Positions 9,744-17,530 of a stretch of 64,000 nt of DNA are shown piece after piece. The translations under genes and the position numbers were made by a program. Each line of letters starts with the position of its first letter. Within the stretch, counting starts at the first letter, position 1. A model generated the notes under the pieces. That model was not told the origin of the DNA. It was given only the letters and a program-made list of their open reading frames with translations, and ran no database searches. Source of the stretch: Oligoflexia bacterium (GTDB lineage: Bacteria; Bdellovibrionota; Bacteriovoracia; Bacteriovoracales; Bacteriovoracaceae). The stretch covers positions 29,037-93,036 of the forward strand of contig JADGAN010000018.1 in the NCBI GenBank assembly GCA_015231955.1, written 5' to 3'.

Positions 9744-10145
9744 TTAAAAGTTTAATCCCACTTCCAAACCGCCGGCGCTCTTTTGGCCATTTTCGTCGTG
9801 ATAAAGGATGGGGCGAATGTCTATTTTAGGGCCATAGTAGTATTTCTCATAGTTCCCTTTGTAAAAGGCAGAGTAGATGGCAATAATGGCATTAACGCCA
9901 GAGAGAAAGGAGGAGCTGTAAAAGAGGGCCACTCGTTTAGCACGCTCTTCTTGGGCAAAAATTTGTAACAGGTGACCGGCCAATTCTGGCGAGGTGTACT
10001 GCATTTTTTCTTTATTGGAAAGCAGCTCATAGAAACTTCCCTCGATGGAAGGGGAGTTGATCCGATAGATGCTTCTTCCGATGTTGATGATGCCGATGGT
10101 TTGAATGCCAGTGTAAGCGACTTTTAGCTTTTTTTGAATCGACAC
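9744..10145 (-). CDS. Small membrane-associated protein, possibly a gene remnant
   Basis: The 133-residue frame begins with GTG at 10145 and has no clear ribosome site. It shows two hydrophobic segments (about residues 12-24 and 76-94) and a C-terminus ending in GGLEVGLNF, an ending often seen in envelope proteins. The 5' end overlaps the decayed gmhB-like frame by 22 bp. Because an in-frame stop lies only four codons upstream of the GTG, the gene could be a truncated copy. Function unknown. Confidence 0.4.
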   Translation of the reverse strand: MSIQKKLKVAYTGIQTIGIINIGRSIYRINSPSIEGSFYELLSNKEKMQYTSPELAGHLLQIFAQEERAKRVALFYSSSFLSGVNAIIAIYSAFYKGNYEKYYYGPKIDIRPILYHDENGQKSAGGLEVGLNF

Positions 10146-10381
10146 AAAATAGCTTTACAACCGGCCCTATTGGCCGCCACCACAATCCGATCTCCCAAAA
10201 GATAACTTCTTTTTAGATCGAGATTAAACTCTTCTGCTGCTTGCATGATCATACCACTTTTAGGCTTCCGACAATCGCAAAGCACTCGATATTTGGCCAT
10301 AGTGGCATGCGGATGGTGCGGACAATAGTAAATTTTATTAAAAGAAGCGTTACGATTTTTTTGTAAAAGGCCCTTTTGCAA
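10124..10381 (-). pseudogene. gmhB-like HAD phosphatase remnant, N-terminus missing
   Basis: The frame encodes the C-terminal half of a histidinol-phosphatase/GmhB-type HAD phosphatase. CPHHP followed by CDCRKPKSGM matches the zinc loop (Cys-X-His ... Cys-X-Cys) and catalytic Lys region of D-glycero-D-manno-heptose 1,7-bisphosphate phosphatase, and GDRIVVAANRAG matches the last HAD motif. The N-terminal DxD nucleophile half (about 90 residues) is absent, and no matching frame is visible upstream to 10565. The last motif also lacks the usual acidic residue after GDR. It is best read as a decayed gene; a functional copy would be needed elsewhere if the cell makes heptose. Confidence 0.7.
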
Positions 10382-10507
10382 GCTTAAAAAATATTGCTGC
10401 TTCCCCTATGATCAAAGTTTAAATTCGTTGAAGCTCCTCTGGCAATAACTCTTTTTTTCCTTGTAAAATCATCTGTATAATTAATTTTAGTATTTTACAG
10501 ATATTTA

Positions 10508-10534
10508 TTGACCATGTTAAAAATAAGCTATACT
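10508..10534 (+). promoter_or_regulatory. Possible promoter of the ATPase gene
   Basis: TTGACC (10508-10513) and TATACT (10529-10534) are close to the sigma70 boxes, but the spacer is only 15 bp. They lie 32 bp upstream of ATG 10566. Two copies of a TATTTACAG-like word flank the boxes, at about 10491-10500 and 10547-10555, and could be operator half-sites. Confidence 0.35.
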
Positions 10535-10565
10535 TTGATAAATACGTATTTACAGAGGATTTTTC

Positions 10566-11993
10566 ATGGATACCTTTTATGGGCGCAATGAGGAGTTAAC
10601 GCTGTTAAAAGAGCAGCTAGCGCAAAAAAGACCTTCTTTAATTACAATTCAAGGGCGGCGGCGTGTTGGAAAAAGCACGCTGATTAAATATTTTGCCAGT
10701 CAAAACCAGATCACTCTTTTTGAATTCCAGGGATTGCCTCCGAGACCAAAACTTTCCAATAATGATCAACTAAAGCACTTTGCATCAACCTTGTCCCAAT
10801 ACTTGAATGTAAAAAAAATTGAGTTTCACGACTGGAGTGAGGCCTTTGCCCAGCTAGGAAAGCTCTCTAGCAATAAAAAGCAGATTATTTTTCTTGATGA
10901 GATCTCATGGATGGGAGGCAAAGACCCAGACTTTGCAGGAAAACTAAAAGTGGAGTGGGATCGTGAATTGTCCCAAAAATCGGGACTAATGCTCGTTCTT
11001 TGTGGTTCTGTTTCCAGCTGGATTCAAAAAAATATTCTACAAAATACTGGTTTTGTAGGTCGAGTCTCCTTAGAAATTTATTTAAAAGAGCTCTCCTTAA
11101 AAGAGAGCTATCAACTGCTTACTCAATATTCAAAGAAACTATCCACACTGGAATTTGCTCAAATTGTTGCCATTACCGGGGGAGTTCCTCGATACTTAGA
11201 GGCGTTTGATATAAGAAAGAGCAGCGAAAGCAATATCAAAAAACTTTGCTTTAGTCGTGAAGGCCTGCTTTTTAGTGAGTTTGAGAAAATTTTTGCAGAA
11301 ATTTTTGGAAAACGCAACACATTCTATTCTAACATTTTAAAAAGCGCCATCGAGAAGCGCCTATCACCGTCAGAATTAGCTAAGACCATTGACCACCCTC
11401 TCAATGGTGATTTCACTGAAATGCTAAGTGATCTGGAACTTGGTGGATTTATAACTCGTGATTACACCTGGGATCTCTCAGGAAAGTCCTCGAAGATCAG
11501 TCGCGTGCGTATTTCAGATAACTACTCTCGTTTTTATCTTAAATATATTCTTCCCAAACAATCTTTAATCTTAAAAAAATCGCTACAAACCACTGATGAG
11601 CTAGCAATCAATTGGCCAACCATTTTTGGGTATCAGTTTGAAAATTTAGTGCTCCAGAATGCTTCAAAACTTTTCGAAATTATTGGTATCCCCTATTCAG
11701 AAATTGAACAATTCGGTTCTTTTTTTCAAACAGCGACGAAAGCGCGGAAAGGTGTGCAAATCGATTTTTTGATTCAAGCACGTAAAGGTCTTTTGCACTT
11801 ATGTGAGATTAAATCTGGAAGCAGAATTTCCACAGAGGTCATCGAAGAGGTCAAAGAAAAAACTTTTCGTCTAAAACTCCCCAAGAAATTTTCAGTTCGT
11901 CACTATCTCATTTATCTTGGAGAACTTTCAGACGCTCTTGTAAGTGCCAATTATTTTGACAAATTTATCCCTTTCGAATCACTCTATTCCTAA
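10566..11993 (+). CDS. AAA ATPase of the archaeal-type family with DUF234-like C-terminus
   Basis: The 475-residue cytosolic protein starts at ATG 10566 behind agagga. Residues 30-38 (GRRRVGKST) form Walker A and IIFLDEISWM near residue 110 forms Walker B. The middle part is a winged-helix-like region. The C-terminus holds GVQIDFLI followed by LHLCEIKSG, the Asp ... Glu-X-Lys pattern of the PD-(D/E)XK nuclease fold found in DUF234/COG1672 ATPases. Such genes are usually solitary and mobile, and their roles are poorly defined; this one is also alone. Confidence 0.85.
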   Translation: MDTFYGRNEELTLLKEQLAQKRPSLITIQGRRRVGKSTLIKYFASQNQITLFEFQGLPPRPKLSNNDQLKHFASTLSQYLNVKKIEFHDWSEAFAQLGKLSSNKKQIIFLDEISWMGGKDPDFAGKLKVEWDRELSQKSGLMLVLCGSVSSWIQKNILQNTGFVGRVSLEIYLKELSLKESYQLLTQYSKKLSTLEFAQIVAITGGVPRYLEAFDIRKSSESNIKKLCFSREGLLFSEFEKIFAEIFGKRNTFYSNILKSAIEKRLSPSELAKTIDHPLNGDFTEMLSDLELGGFITRDYTWDLSGKSSKISRVRISDNYSRFYLKYILPKQSLILKKSLQTTDELAINWPTIFGYQFENLVLQNASKLFEIIGIPYSEIEQFGSFFQTATKARKGVQIDFLIQARKGLLHLCEIKSGSRISTEVIEEVKEKTFRLKLPKKFSVRHYLIYLGELSDALVSANYFDKFIPFESLYS

Positions 11994-12331
11994 AGCGGAC
12001 TTCGTCAGCGGCCTACAGTCATCAGTTTTGTCATCAGCAACTATACAAAAACTACCAATGTCAATAATCGACGATTATCGGTGGTTTCTCTATGCGATTA
12101 GTCCAGTAGTTGTAATATTTCGTGGAGAAGCTATGCTAGCACATAATCGTGAAAAACCGCCTTGAATATTTTACACCCAAAATTTATTGAGTCGTTCCAT
12201 CTGTTTCTTATAAATATTTAACTTTATTTAAATTTAGGAAATTAATGAAGAAGGAGGAAATTGCGATATCTGATCATGCTATTCTACTTTCTGATGCTAT
12301 CTGTAAGCTATGAGGGAGAGTGGGAGGATCT
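11994..12331. other. Intergenic region, 338 bp
   Basis: No convincing gene is seen. It contains a perfect 15-bp palindrome, ATAATCG-A-CGATTAT (12064-12078). A 22-codon frame (12244-12312) with taggaaa ahead of its ATG lies just before the ankyrin gene; it could be a leader peptide but has no supporting evidence. Confidence 0.5.
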
Positions 12332-15300
12332 ATGAGACGACAGTTTGGTTTGATGATCTCTATGTTATCTTTTGTTGTTCAAGGTGCTTTGATTGCTTTT
12401 GTTCAAGCGGCGGTTGATCCTGATGAATTACGCGATCAAATTAGCAAACGAATAGAGCGCGTATCAGAGTTTAAGGAAATTGCTTTGCTTGCAAAAAAAC
12501 ATCATGTTCCTATCTATCTTTTTGGAGGAGCAGCAGCTGCGTTTGCTCACTATGTGCGCTGGGATCTTGAACGAGAATCGGGCGCAAATCTTACGGCCTC
12601 CTTTTTTGATTATCAGCTAGACAACATCTACAAGAAAGGTCAAGATCTCGATCTTGTCATTGATGCCACTCCAGAGATCGTTAGTTCTATCGAACAAGAA
12701 ATATATGCCTTGCCGGCCTTTAAGAACAAGCAACAACCCATTAAAATTGATGCCCGTCCTTTAAAATACTCCTATGGAAAAGATGAGGCGCTTCTTAATA
12801 ATCCTAGTTATCTCAATCAAAATAACGATTCTAACTCCACCGGATTAATTGCCATTGATGTTCCCATAATCCATGATCTTAAAGCTGATTTCAAGGAGAG
12901 TGTGGCCTCTGAAATTCCCTTTTTAAGAGATGTGGCCGCAGGGACAATCACCTATTACTACGATGAGGCAAAACACGCCTCTACCGCACGCTTTAAAGAG
13001 GGGCTAAATCCACCAATCCTTTCCGTCATTCGTTTTTTAAACAAGGCCTTTCAATACGATTTAGTCGATCAGATTTCCCCCGAAACCTGGAAAGCTCTTG
13101 AGGCCGCACTTCTAAAATTTGATCCCCACAAAGAGGGTCTTCTTGGAGACGATGTAGTAGGGGGATATGTCAAATCATGGATAAAGTCCAATGGTGTAAA
13201 ACTCATTCAGAATGCTAGCGATTTAGAAAAGGCCTATAAGATTTTAGAAAAGTTAAAGGTGGAAGAAGGTGGACGCAGTTTAAAGGATGCTTTAAAGGCG
13301 ATCAGTGGAAGCAGGCCTCGTCCTTATGAACTAGGATGGTGGATGAGCAAAGAACCTCTTCGCTCTAGCGATGAGGATTTGACTTTGGAGCGATGTCCAG
13401 AGGAGAAGCGAGCAGGCGTGGTTCTGGGAAAATCTTTACCACCGCATTCTGATATTATTGTATCTCATGAGACCAGTAGTTTAGATGCCTATTTTTCGAT
13501 TACAAACTCCATCCATAACAAACCCAATATTTTTATCTCTCGTCAAGGCGTTGCCGATGAAGCGGCAATGTATGGTGATGGCCTTTATACGCGCTTAGGA
13601 CAAACAGGAGGGAGAGGAACTGGCTTCACCATTCGCTTTAAAGTTGACCCTAACGCCTGTGAGGGAAGTGACTTTAAGCAAGTGCCAACGGGAATTGTTT
13701 TCCTCAATAGAAAAGCACTCTCCTTGCTTGATGAAAGTGCCCAAATCGAGTTCCAAGACTATTTGACAATGATTACAAATAAGAGTGAGCTCTTATTTGC
13801 AAACAACAATAAGGCCCTCGCTGCCAAAATCACCAGGAAAATCTCCAATAGATTAAAAAACCTCACCGCCATAGAGGAAGAGAGTTTTCAAAAAAAGATC
13901 TCACCAGCTTTTATTGAAAGTTATATCTCCGATGACTTTCAAAGCATTAGCAACCCTATTCTATGGAACATGATCACAAAAAAAATTATCGCAGAGGGAC
14001 TCCTCAACCGTTTAAGTGAGGATGGCAAGAGCTGGTTAGAGATTGCCATTCAGAATGAGAATGTCGAGGCAACCAGATTTTTTCTAAACTTAGGAGTAAA
14101 GTCCACTCCCTCCTCCGTACTCGAGGCCATCCAAAATTACATGAAGAGTGACATCATAGCTCTTTTGCTCTCTCATAAAAATTTTGATTTTAATTCGTTA
14201 GAAGCATCTCTAAAAGGAGCATTTTTAGCACATGCTCTAGGAAGGGAGAGAGATGATGAAGAGGTGCTCCTGGCATTGCTGCAATCCGGGTTCGATCATA
14301 ACACAAGTTACGATACGTCAGTGAAGAGTGTTCCGTTGTTAAGCATTGCGATTGCTCGGAGGATGGATAAGGTTATAGACCTCTTACTGACCTCCTCCAG
14401 TTTAGATTTAAACAAAAGTGATGCGAACGGGGATACTGCTTTAGATGTTGCTCTTCGTGCTTCTACTCAAGGGATTCAAGGGAGTGACGATCTCGCCGTA
14501 AGGTTGATTCAAGCTGGAATAAAGTATAACACTTTATCACTGATGAGTGCTCTTGCAAGTGGCATGAAGAAAACGGCAAGTCTGCTTATTGCCCGTGGTG
14601 GTCTTGATCTTACTCAAAAAAATAAAGAGGGTAGGAGTGCTTTGGATGTGGCCGTTGTTAAGGGCAATGATGATGCTGCAGTCGCCTTGATCAATGCCGG
14701 AATGGATCCCAATACTATCTTCATATCTAAATCTCCAATAGATTTAAACTTCTCTAATAAACATTCATGGTCATCATATTGGCCCTCGAAATCTAATCCA
14801 TTGTCAAAGAGAGGCGAAAGTGACACAAGCCTACCAATTTTAAGTTTAGCAGTTAAGCGAGGTATGGATAAGACTGTGAGTGCGTTGCTATCACGAAAAG
14901 ATTTAAATCTTGGACTGCAAGATAACGAAGGCAAGACGGCCCTCCATTATGCCATCGAAAATCGACAGGATGATATTGCAGTCGCTTTGATTAATGCTGG
15001 AGTCAATCCCAATACGATCGTTCATCTTGGTAGTCAGAGTGAATCATCTTCTTCTTGGAATACTCCTTGTGATACTTCTTTTCAGGATTCTAAGCATCCT
15101 GACTTTATGTGGAAGCCAGCTCTCTCTAAGTTAGATTCTTTAACTCCAGCTAAGAAGTTTGACATGCGTATGGAGAGATCTTTGCCTTCCCATGATAATG
15201 ATCTTCCTGTTTTAAGTTTCGCCATTAAAAGAAGCATGGACAAAGTCGTGAATGCTTTATTATCACGTCAAGGCCTTGGTCTCGATCTTGAATTAAAAGA

Positions 15301-16105
15301 CAGCAAGGGCCATACAGCTCTCCATTATGCAATTAAAGGTGAGCAAGATGATCTTGCAGTGGCCTTGATTAATGCTGGAGCAAAATATGATACTTTATCA
15401 CTCATGAGTGCTCTTTCCAAGGGAATGAATAAAACGGTCAAGCTACTTCTCTCGCAGGGGAAGTTTGGTGGACTGAACCTCCAGCAAAAAGATAAAAAGA
15501 ACAAAAACGCACTTGAAGTTGCACTTGCATTTGCTTCACCGACTAGTGACAATGAAGATGCCGCCGTCGCCTTGATTAATGCCGGAATCGACCCTAATAC
15601 GGTCGTTCATACTGATAATCACAGTTACGAAACACGATCAACTAAAAGCGATAATTCTGTGAAGTTTAATCAATTCGATGTAAAAAAATTGCTAGAGTTT
15701 ACGGGGTATACCGATCCTTCGTCTTCTGCGCCTTGGGAAGGACGTTGCTCTATACCTTCTTCTTTTGTTGAGAAGTATGGCCCTGACTTTGGGTGGAAGC
15801 CAGGTCGGGCCCAAAGCGGTAATGATGGTGATCTTCCAGCATTAAGTTTTGCCATAAAAAGAAAAATGAGCAAAGTCGTGAATGCTTTACTATCACGTCA
15901 AGATCTAGATCTTGAGTTAAAAGATAGTAAGGGCAAGACAGCTCTTTACTATGCCATCGAGAGCAAACAAGAGGATGTTGTTGCGGCCTTAATCAATGCT
16001 GGTGCAAATACTTCCTCTGTTCGGGATCAACAATTACAAGAGATTGCTACCCAAACGAATATAGAAAAAGCTAGTAAGGCCTTATTCGAAAGGCATCTCT
16101 GGTAA
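12332..16105 (+). CDS. Large secreted ankyrin-repeat protein with NTase-like and ART-like regions
   Basis: The start is ATG 12332 (gggagg ahead of it); an in-frame GTG at 12320 lacks such a site. A signal peptide covers about residues 1-27. Residues 64-107 show GG (65-66) followed by DLD (105-107), the pattern of a nucleotidyltransferase-like fold in the CCA-adding/PAP style. Around residues 374-420 there is an SHETSS motif (His379) and YGDGLYT (Tyr419), which resemble the His and Tyr elements of PARP/ART-type ADP-ribosyltransferases; the third catalytic residue is not clear. From about residue 568 to the end there are many ankyrin-like units (for example KTALHYAIE ... VALINAG). The domain mix in one exported protein is effector- or toxin-like. 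A Fic gene follows 141 bp downstream. The enzymatic assignments are tentative; export and ankyrin repeats are firm. Confidence 0.75.
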   Translation: MRRQFGLMISMLSFVVQGALIAFVQAAVDPDELRDQISKRIERVSEFKEIALLAKKHHVPIYLFGGAAAAFAHYVRWDLERESGANLTASFFDYQLDNIYKKGQDLDLVIDATPEIVSSIEQEIYALPAFKNKQQPIKIDARPLKYSYGKDEALLNNPSYLNQNNDSNSTGLIAIDVPIIHDLKADFKESVASEIPFLRDVAAGTITYYYDEAKHASTARFKEGLNPPILSVIRFLNKAFQYDLVDQISPETWKALEAALLKFDPHKEGLLGDDVVGGYVKSWIKSNGVKLIQNASDLEKAYKILEKLKVEEGGRSLKDALKAISGSRPRPYELGWWMSKEPLRSSDEDLTLERCPEEKRAGVVLGKSLPPHSDIIVSHETSSLDAYFSITNSIHNKPNIFISRQGVADEAAMYGDGLYTRLGQTGGRGTGFTIRFKVDPNACEGSDFKQVPTGIVFLNRKALSLLDESAQIEFQDYLTMITNKSELLFANNNKALAAKITRKISNRLKNLTAIEEESFQKKISPAFIESYISDDFQSISNPILWNMITKKIIAEGLLNRLSEDGKSWLEIAIQNENVEATRFFLNLGVKSTPSSVLEAIQNYMKSDIIALLLSHKNFDFNSLEASLKGAFLAHALGRERDDEEVLLALLQSGFDHNTSYDTSVKSVPLLSIAIARRMDKVIDLLLTSSSLDLNKSDANGDTALDVALRASTQGIQGSDDLAVRLIQAGIKYNTLSLMSALASGMKKTASLLIARGGLDLTQKNKEGRSALDVAVVKGNDDAAVALINAGMDPNTIFISKSPIDLNFSNKHSWSSYWPSKSNPLSKRGESDTSLPILSLAVKRGMDKTVSALLSRKDLNLGLQDNEGKTALHYAIENRQDDIAVALINAGVNPNTIVHLGSQSESSSSWNTPCDTSFQDSKHPDFMWKPALSKLDSLTPAKKFDMRMERSLPSHDNDLPVLSFAIKRSMDKVVNALLSRQGLGLDLELKDSKGHTALHYAIKGEQDDLAVALINAGAKYDTLSLMSALSKGMNKTVKLLLSQGKFGGLNLQQKDKKNKNALEVALAFASPTSDNEDAAVALINAGIDPNTVVHTDNHSYETRSTKSDNSVKFNQFDVKKLLEFTGYTDPSSSAPWEGRCSIPSSFVEKYGPDFGWKPGRAQSGNDGDLPALSFAIKRKMSKVVNALLSRQDLDLELKDSKGKTALYYAIESKQEDVVAALINAGANTSSVRDQQLQEIATQTNIEKASKALFERHLW
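14830..16060 (+). repeat. Long-period ankyrin module duplication inside the 12332 gene
   Basis: A module beginning LPxLSFAIKRxMDK and ending VALINAG recurs at least three times. At DNA level a stretch starting caaagtcgtgaatgcttta recurs at 15241 and 15871, an offset of 630 bp, and the surrounding codons are also similar. Between modules lie non-repeated Ser/Asp-rich inserts. The near-identity suggests recent internal duplication. Confidence 0.75.
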
Positions 16106-16146
16106 GCGACAATAGGCAGAGGAGGTCTTTTGTATCGTTGATTTTT

Positions 16147-16208
16147 ACCCGATTAAGCCTTATAATCAGGTCATGAAATGACCCGATTAATGAATGCAAT
16201 CAGGTCAT
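16147..16208 (+). promoter_or_regulatory. Two tandem palindromic operator-like sites upstream of fic
   Basis: The unit ACCCGATT - 9 bases - AATCAGGT occurs at 16147-16171 and again at 16181-16205, exactly 34 bp apart. Each unit is an inverted repeat with one mismatch, and the junction also forms a perfect inverted repeat GGTCAT-gaa-ATGACC (16169-16183). The pair ends 39 bp before the Fic start codon, where an autorepressor would bind. The Fic protein has a C-terminal winged-helix-like part that could be the binder; that link is inference. Confidence 0.7.
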
Positions 16209-16246
16209 CTTAGGTTCTTCTAAGAAAATTCAACGGAGCAAAAACA

Positions 16247-17368
16247 ATGCCTCAATACTTATGGCAACATCCCTCTTGGCCACATTTTAAATGGAGCAAG
16301 GATGCCCTTTTCAAGCTACTTGGAGAGGCTAAAAAATCTCAAGCTTTTATTCTGGCCCAGGGCAACTTATTAGATGCCAATGATGAGATGGAATTCTTCA
16401 CAGAAGAGGCCTATACCACCTCGGCGATAGAGGGTGAATTCTTGGATAAAGATGCGATTAGATCATCTGTTGCTAAGAGATTAGGGCTTGAAACTGCAGG
16501 AATGCCTCCGATCAAAAGAAAGAGTGATGGAGTGGTAGAGGTTCTTGTCGATGCTACAACTAATTATCGGAGTGCATTGACTCATGAACGACTCTGTTCA
16601 TGGCATGCGGCCCTCTTTCCAACCTCTTATTCTGGAATGAATAAGATTTTAGTGGGGGAATATCGTACCAGCGATGAACCCATGCGAGTTATTTCTGGGA
16701 GGATAGGAAAAGAAAGAATCCATTATGAAGCACCTTCCTCTGCTCGTGTACAACGCGAAATGAGTGACTTCCTAGAGTGGTGGAATACCCCAGCGGCCGA
16801 ATCTGATGGGATTATTAGGGCCGCGACAGCTCACCTTTGGTTTGTTAGCATCCATCCCTTTGATGATGGCAATGGACGGATTGCGAGGGCCATCACTGAT
16901 ATGGCCTTGGCACAAGATGAAAAGACAAGTAAGAGGTTGTATAGTCTTTCCTTTCAAATTTTACAAGATAAGAAAAATTATTACGATATTTTAGAAAAAA
17001 CTCAAAAAGGAGATGGTGATATTACCGAATGGATTGTTTGGTTTATTTCCATGTTTATCCAGAGTATTGAGAATTCAAAAAGCGTCATTGAAAAAAGTGT
17101 TTTCATGGCCAAGTTTTATAAAAATTTTGCAGATAAAAGTTTTAATGAACGCCAATGGAAAGTTATAAAAAAATTATTAGAGCATTTGCCGGAAGATTTC
17201 ACAGGGGGTTTAACCAATAAAAAATATGTGAACATGACAGGCACCAGTAGTGAATCCGCTAAAAGAGATTTAAAAGATTTAGTCGAGCATGGTGTCCTTC
17301 TTAAAAATGAAAATAAAGGGCGCTCAACTAGCTATCGATTGAATAGAAATTTTAGAAAAAGCGAATAA
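16247..17368 (+). CDS. Fic-domain protein with N-terminal DUF4172-like region and inhibitory helix
   Basis: The 373-residue protein starts at ATG 16247 (acggag ahead). The N-terminus (YLWQHPSWPHFKW) matches the DUF4172 extension of many Fic proteins. Residues 203-213 hold HPFDDGNGRIA, the complete Fic active site for AMP or other nucleotide transfer to target proteins. TSAIEG (58-63) matches the (S/T)xxxE(G/N) inhibitory motif located N-terminal to the Fic core, so the protein is probably self-inhibited (class II). The last 80 residues (KYVNMTGTSSESAKRDLKDL, then a wing) look like a winged helix that binds DNA. No signal peptide is seen, so it acts in the cytosol. The tandem palindromes upstream suggest autoregulation. 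Confidence 0.9.
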   Translation: MPQYLWQHPSWPHFKWSKDALFKLLGEAKKSQAFILAQGNLLDANDEMEFFTEEAYTTSAIEGEFLDKDAIRSSVAKRLGLETAGMPPIKRKSDGVVEVLVDATTNYRSALTHERLCSWHAALFPTSYSGMNKILVGEYRTSDEPMRVISGRIGKERIHYEAPSSARVQREMSDFLEWWNTPAAESDGIIRAATAHLWFVSIHPFDDGNGRIARAITDMALAQDEKTSKRLYSLSFQILQDKKNYYDILEKTQKGDGDITEWIVWFISMFIQSIENSKSVIEKSVFMAKFYKNFADKSFNERQWKVIKKLLEHLPEDFTGGLTNKKYVNMTGTSSESAKRDLKDLVEHGVLLKNENKGRSTSYRLNRNFRKSE

Positions 17369-17530
17369 TTGGTTGTTTAATAGAATGGGAAAATTTGGTG
17401 CGCTCAAGTATTAGCGATTTAATAATGACCTAAAATAATAGTCAGATATTAAATTACACTGTTTTCGAGTATTTGCTGGAAAAAAAATCACTTGCATTTA
17501 TTCCTATCAGCAGGTCTTAAGCCAAGTGTG

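Noticed and set aside
11944..12165. 73-codon frame overlapping the end of the ATPase gene
   Set aside because: It starts inside a well-supported gene and has no independent start signal or family similarity.
12244..12312. 22-codon frame ahead of the ankyrin gene as a leader peptide
   Set aside because: Only a weak ribosome site and no attenuator-like hairpin; length is within chance.
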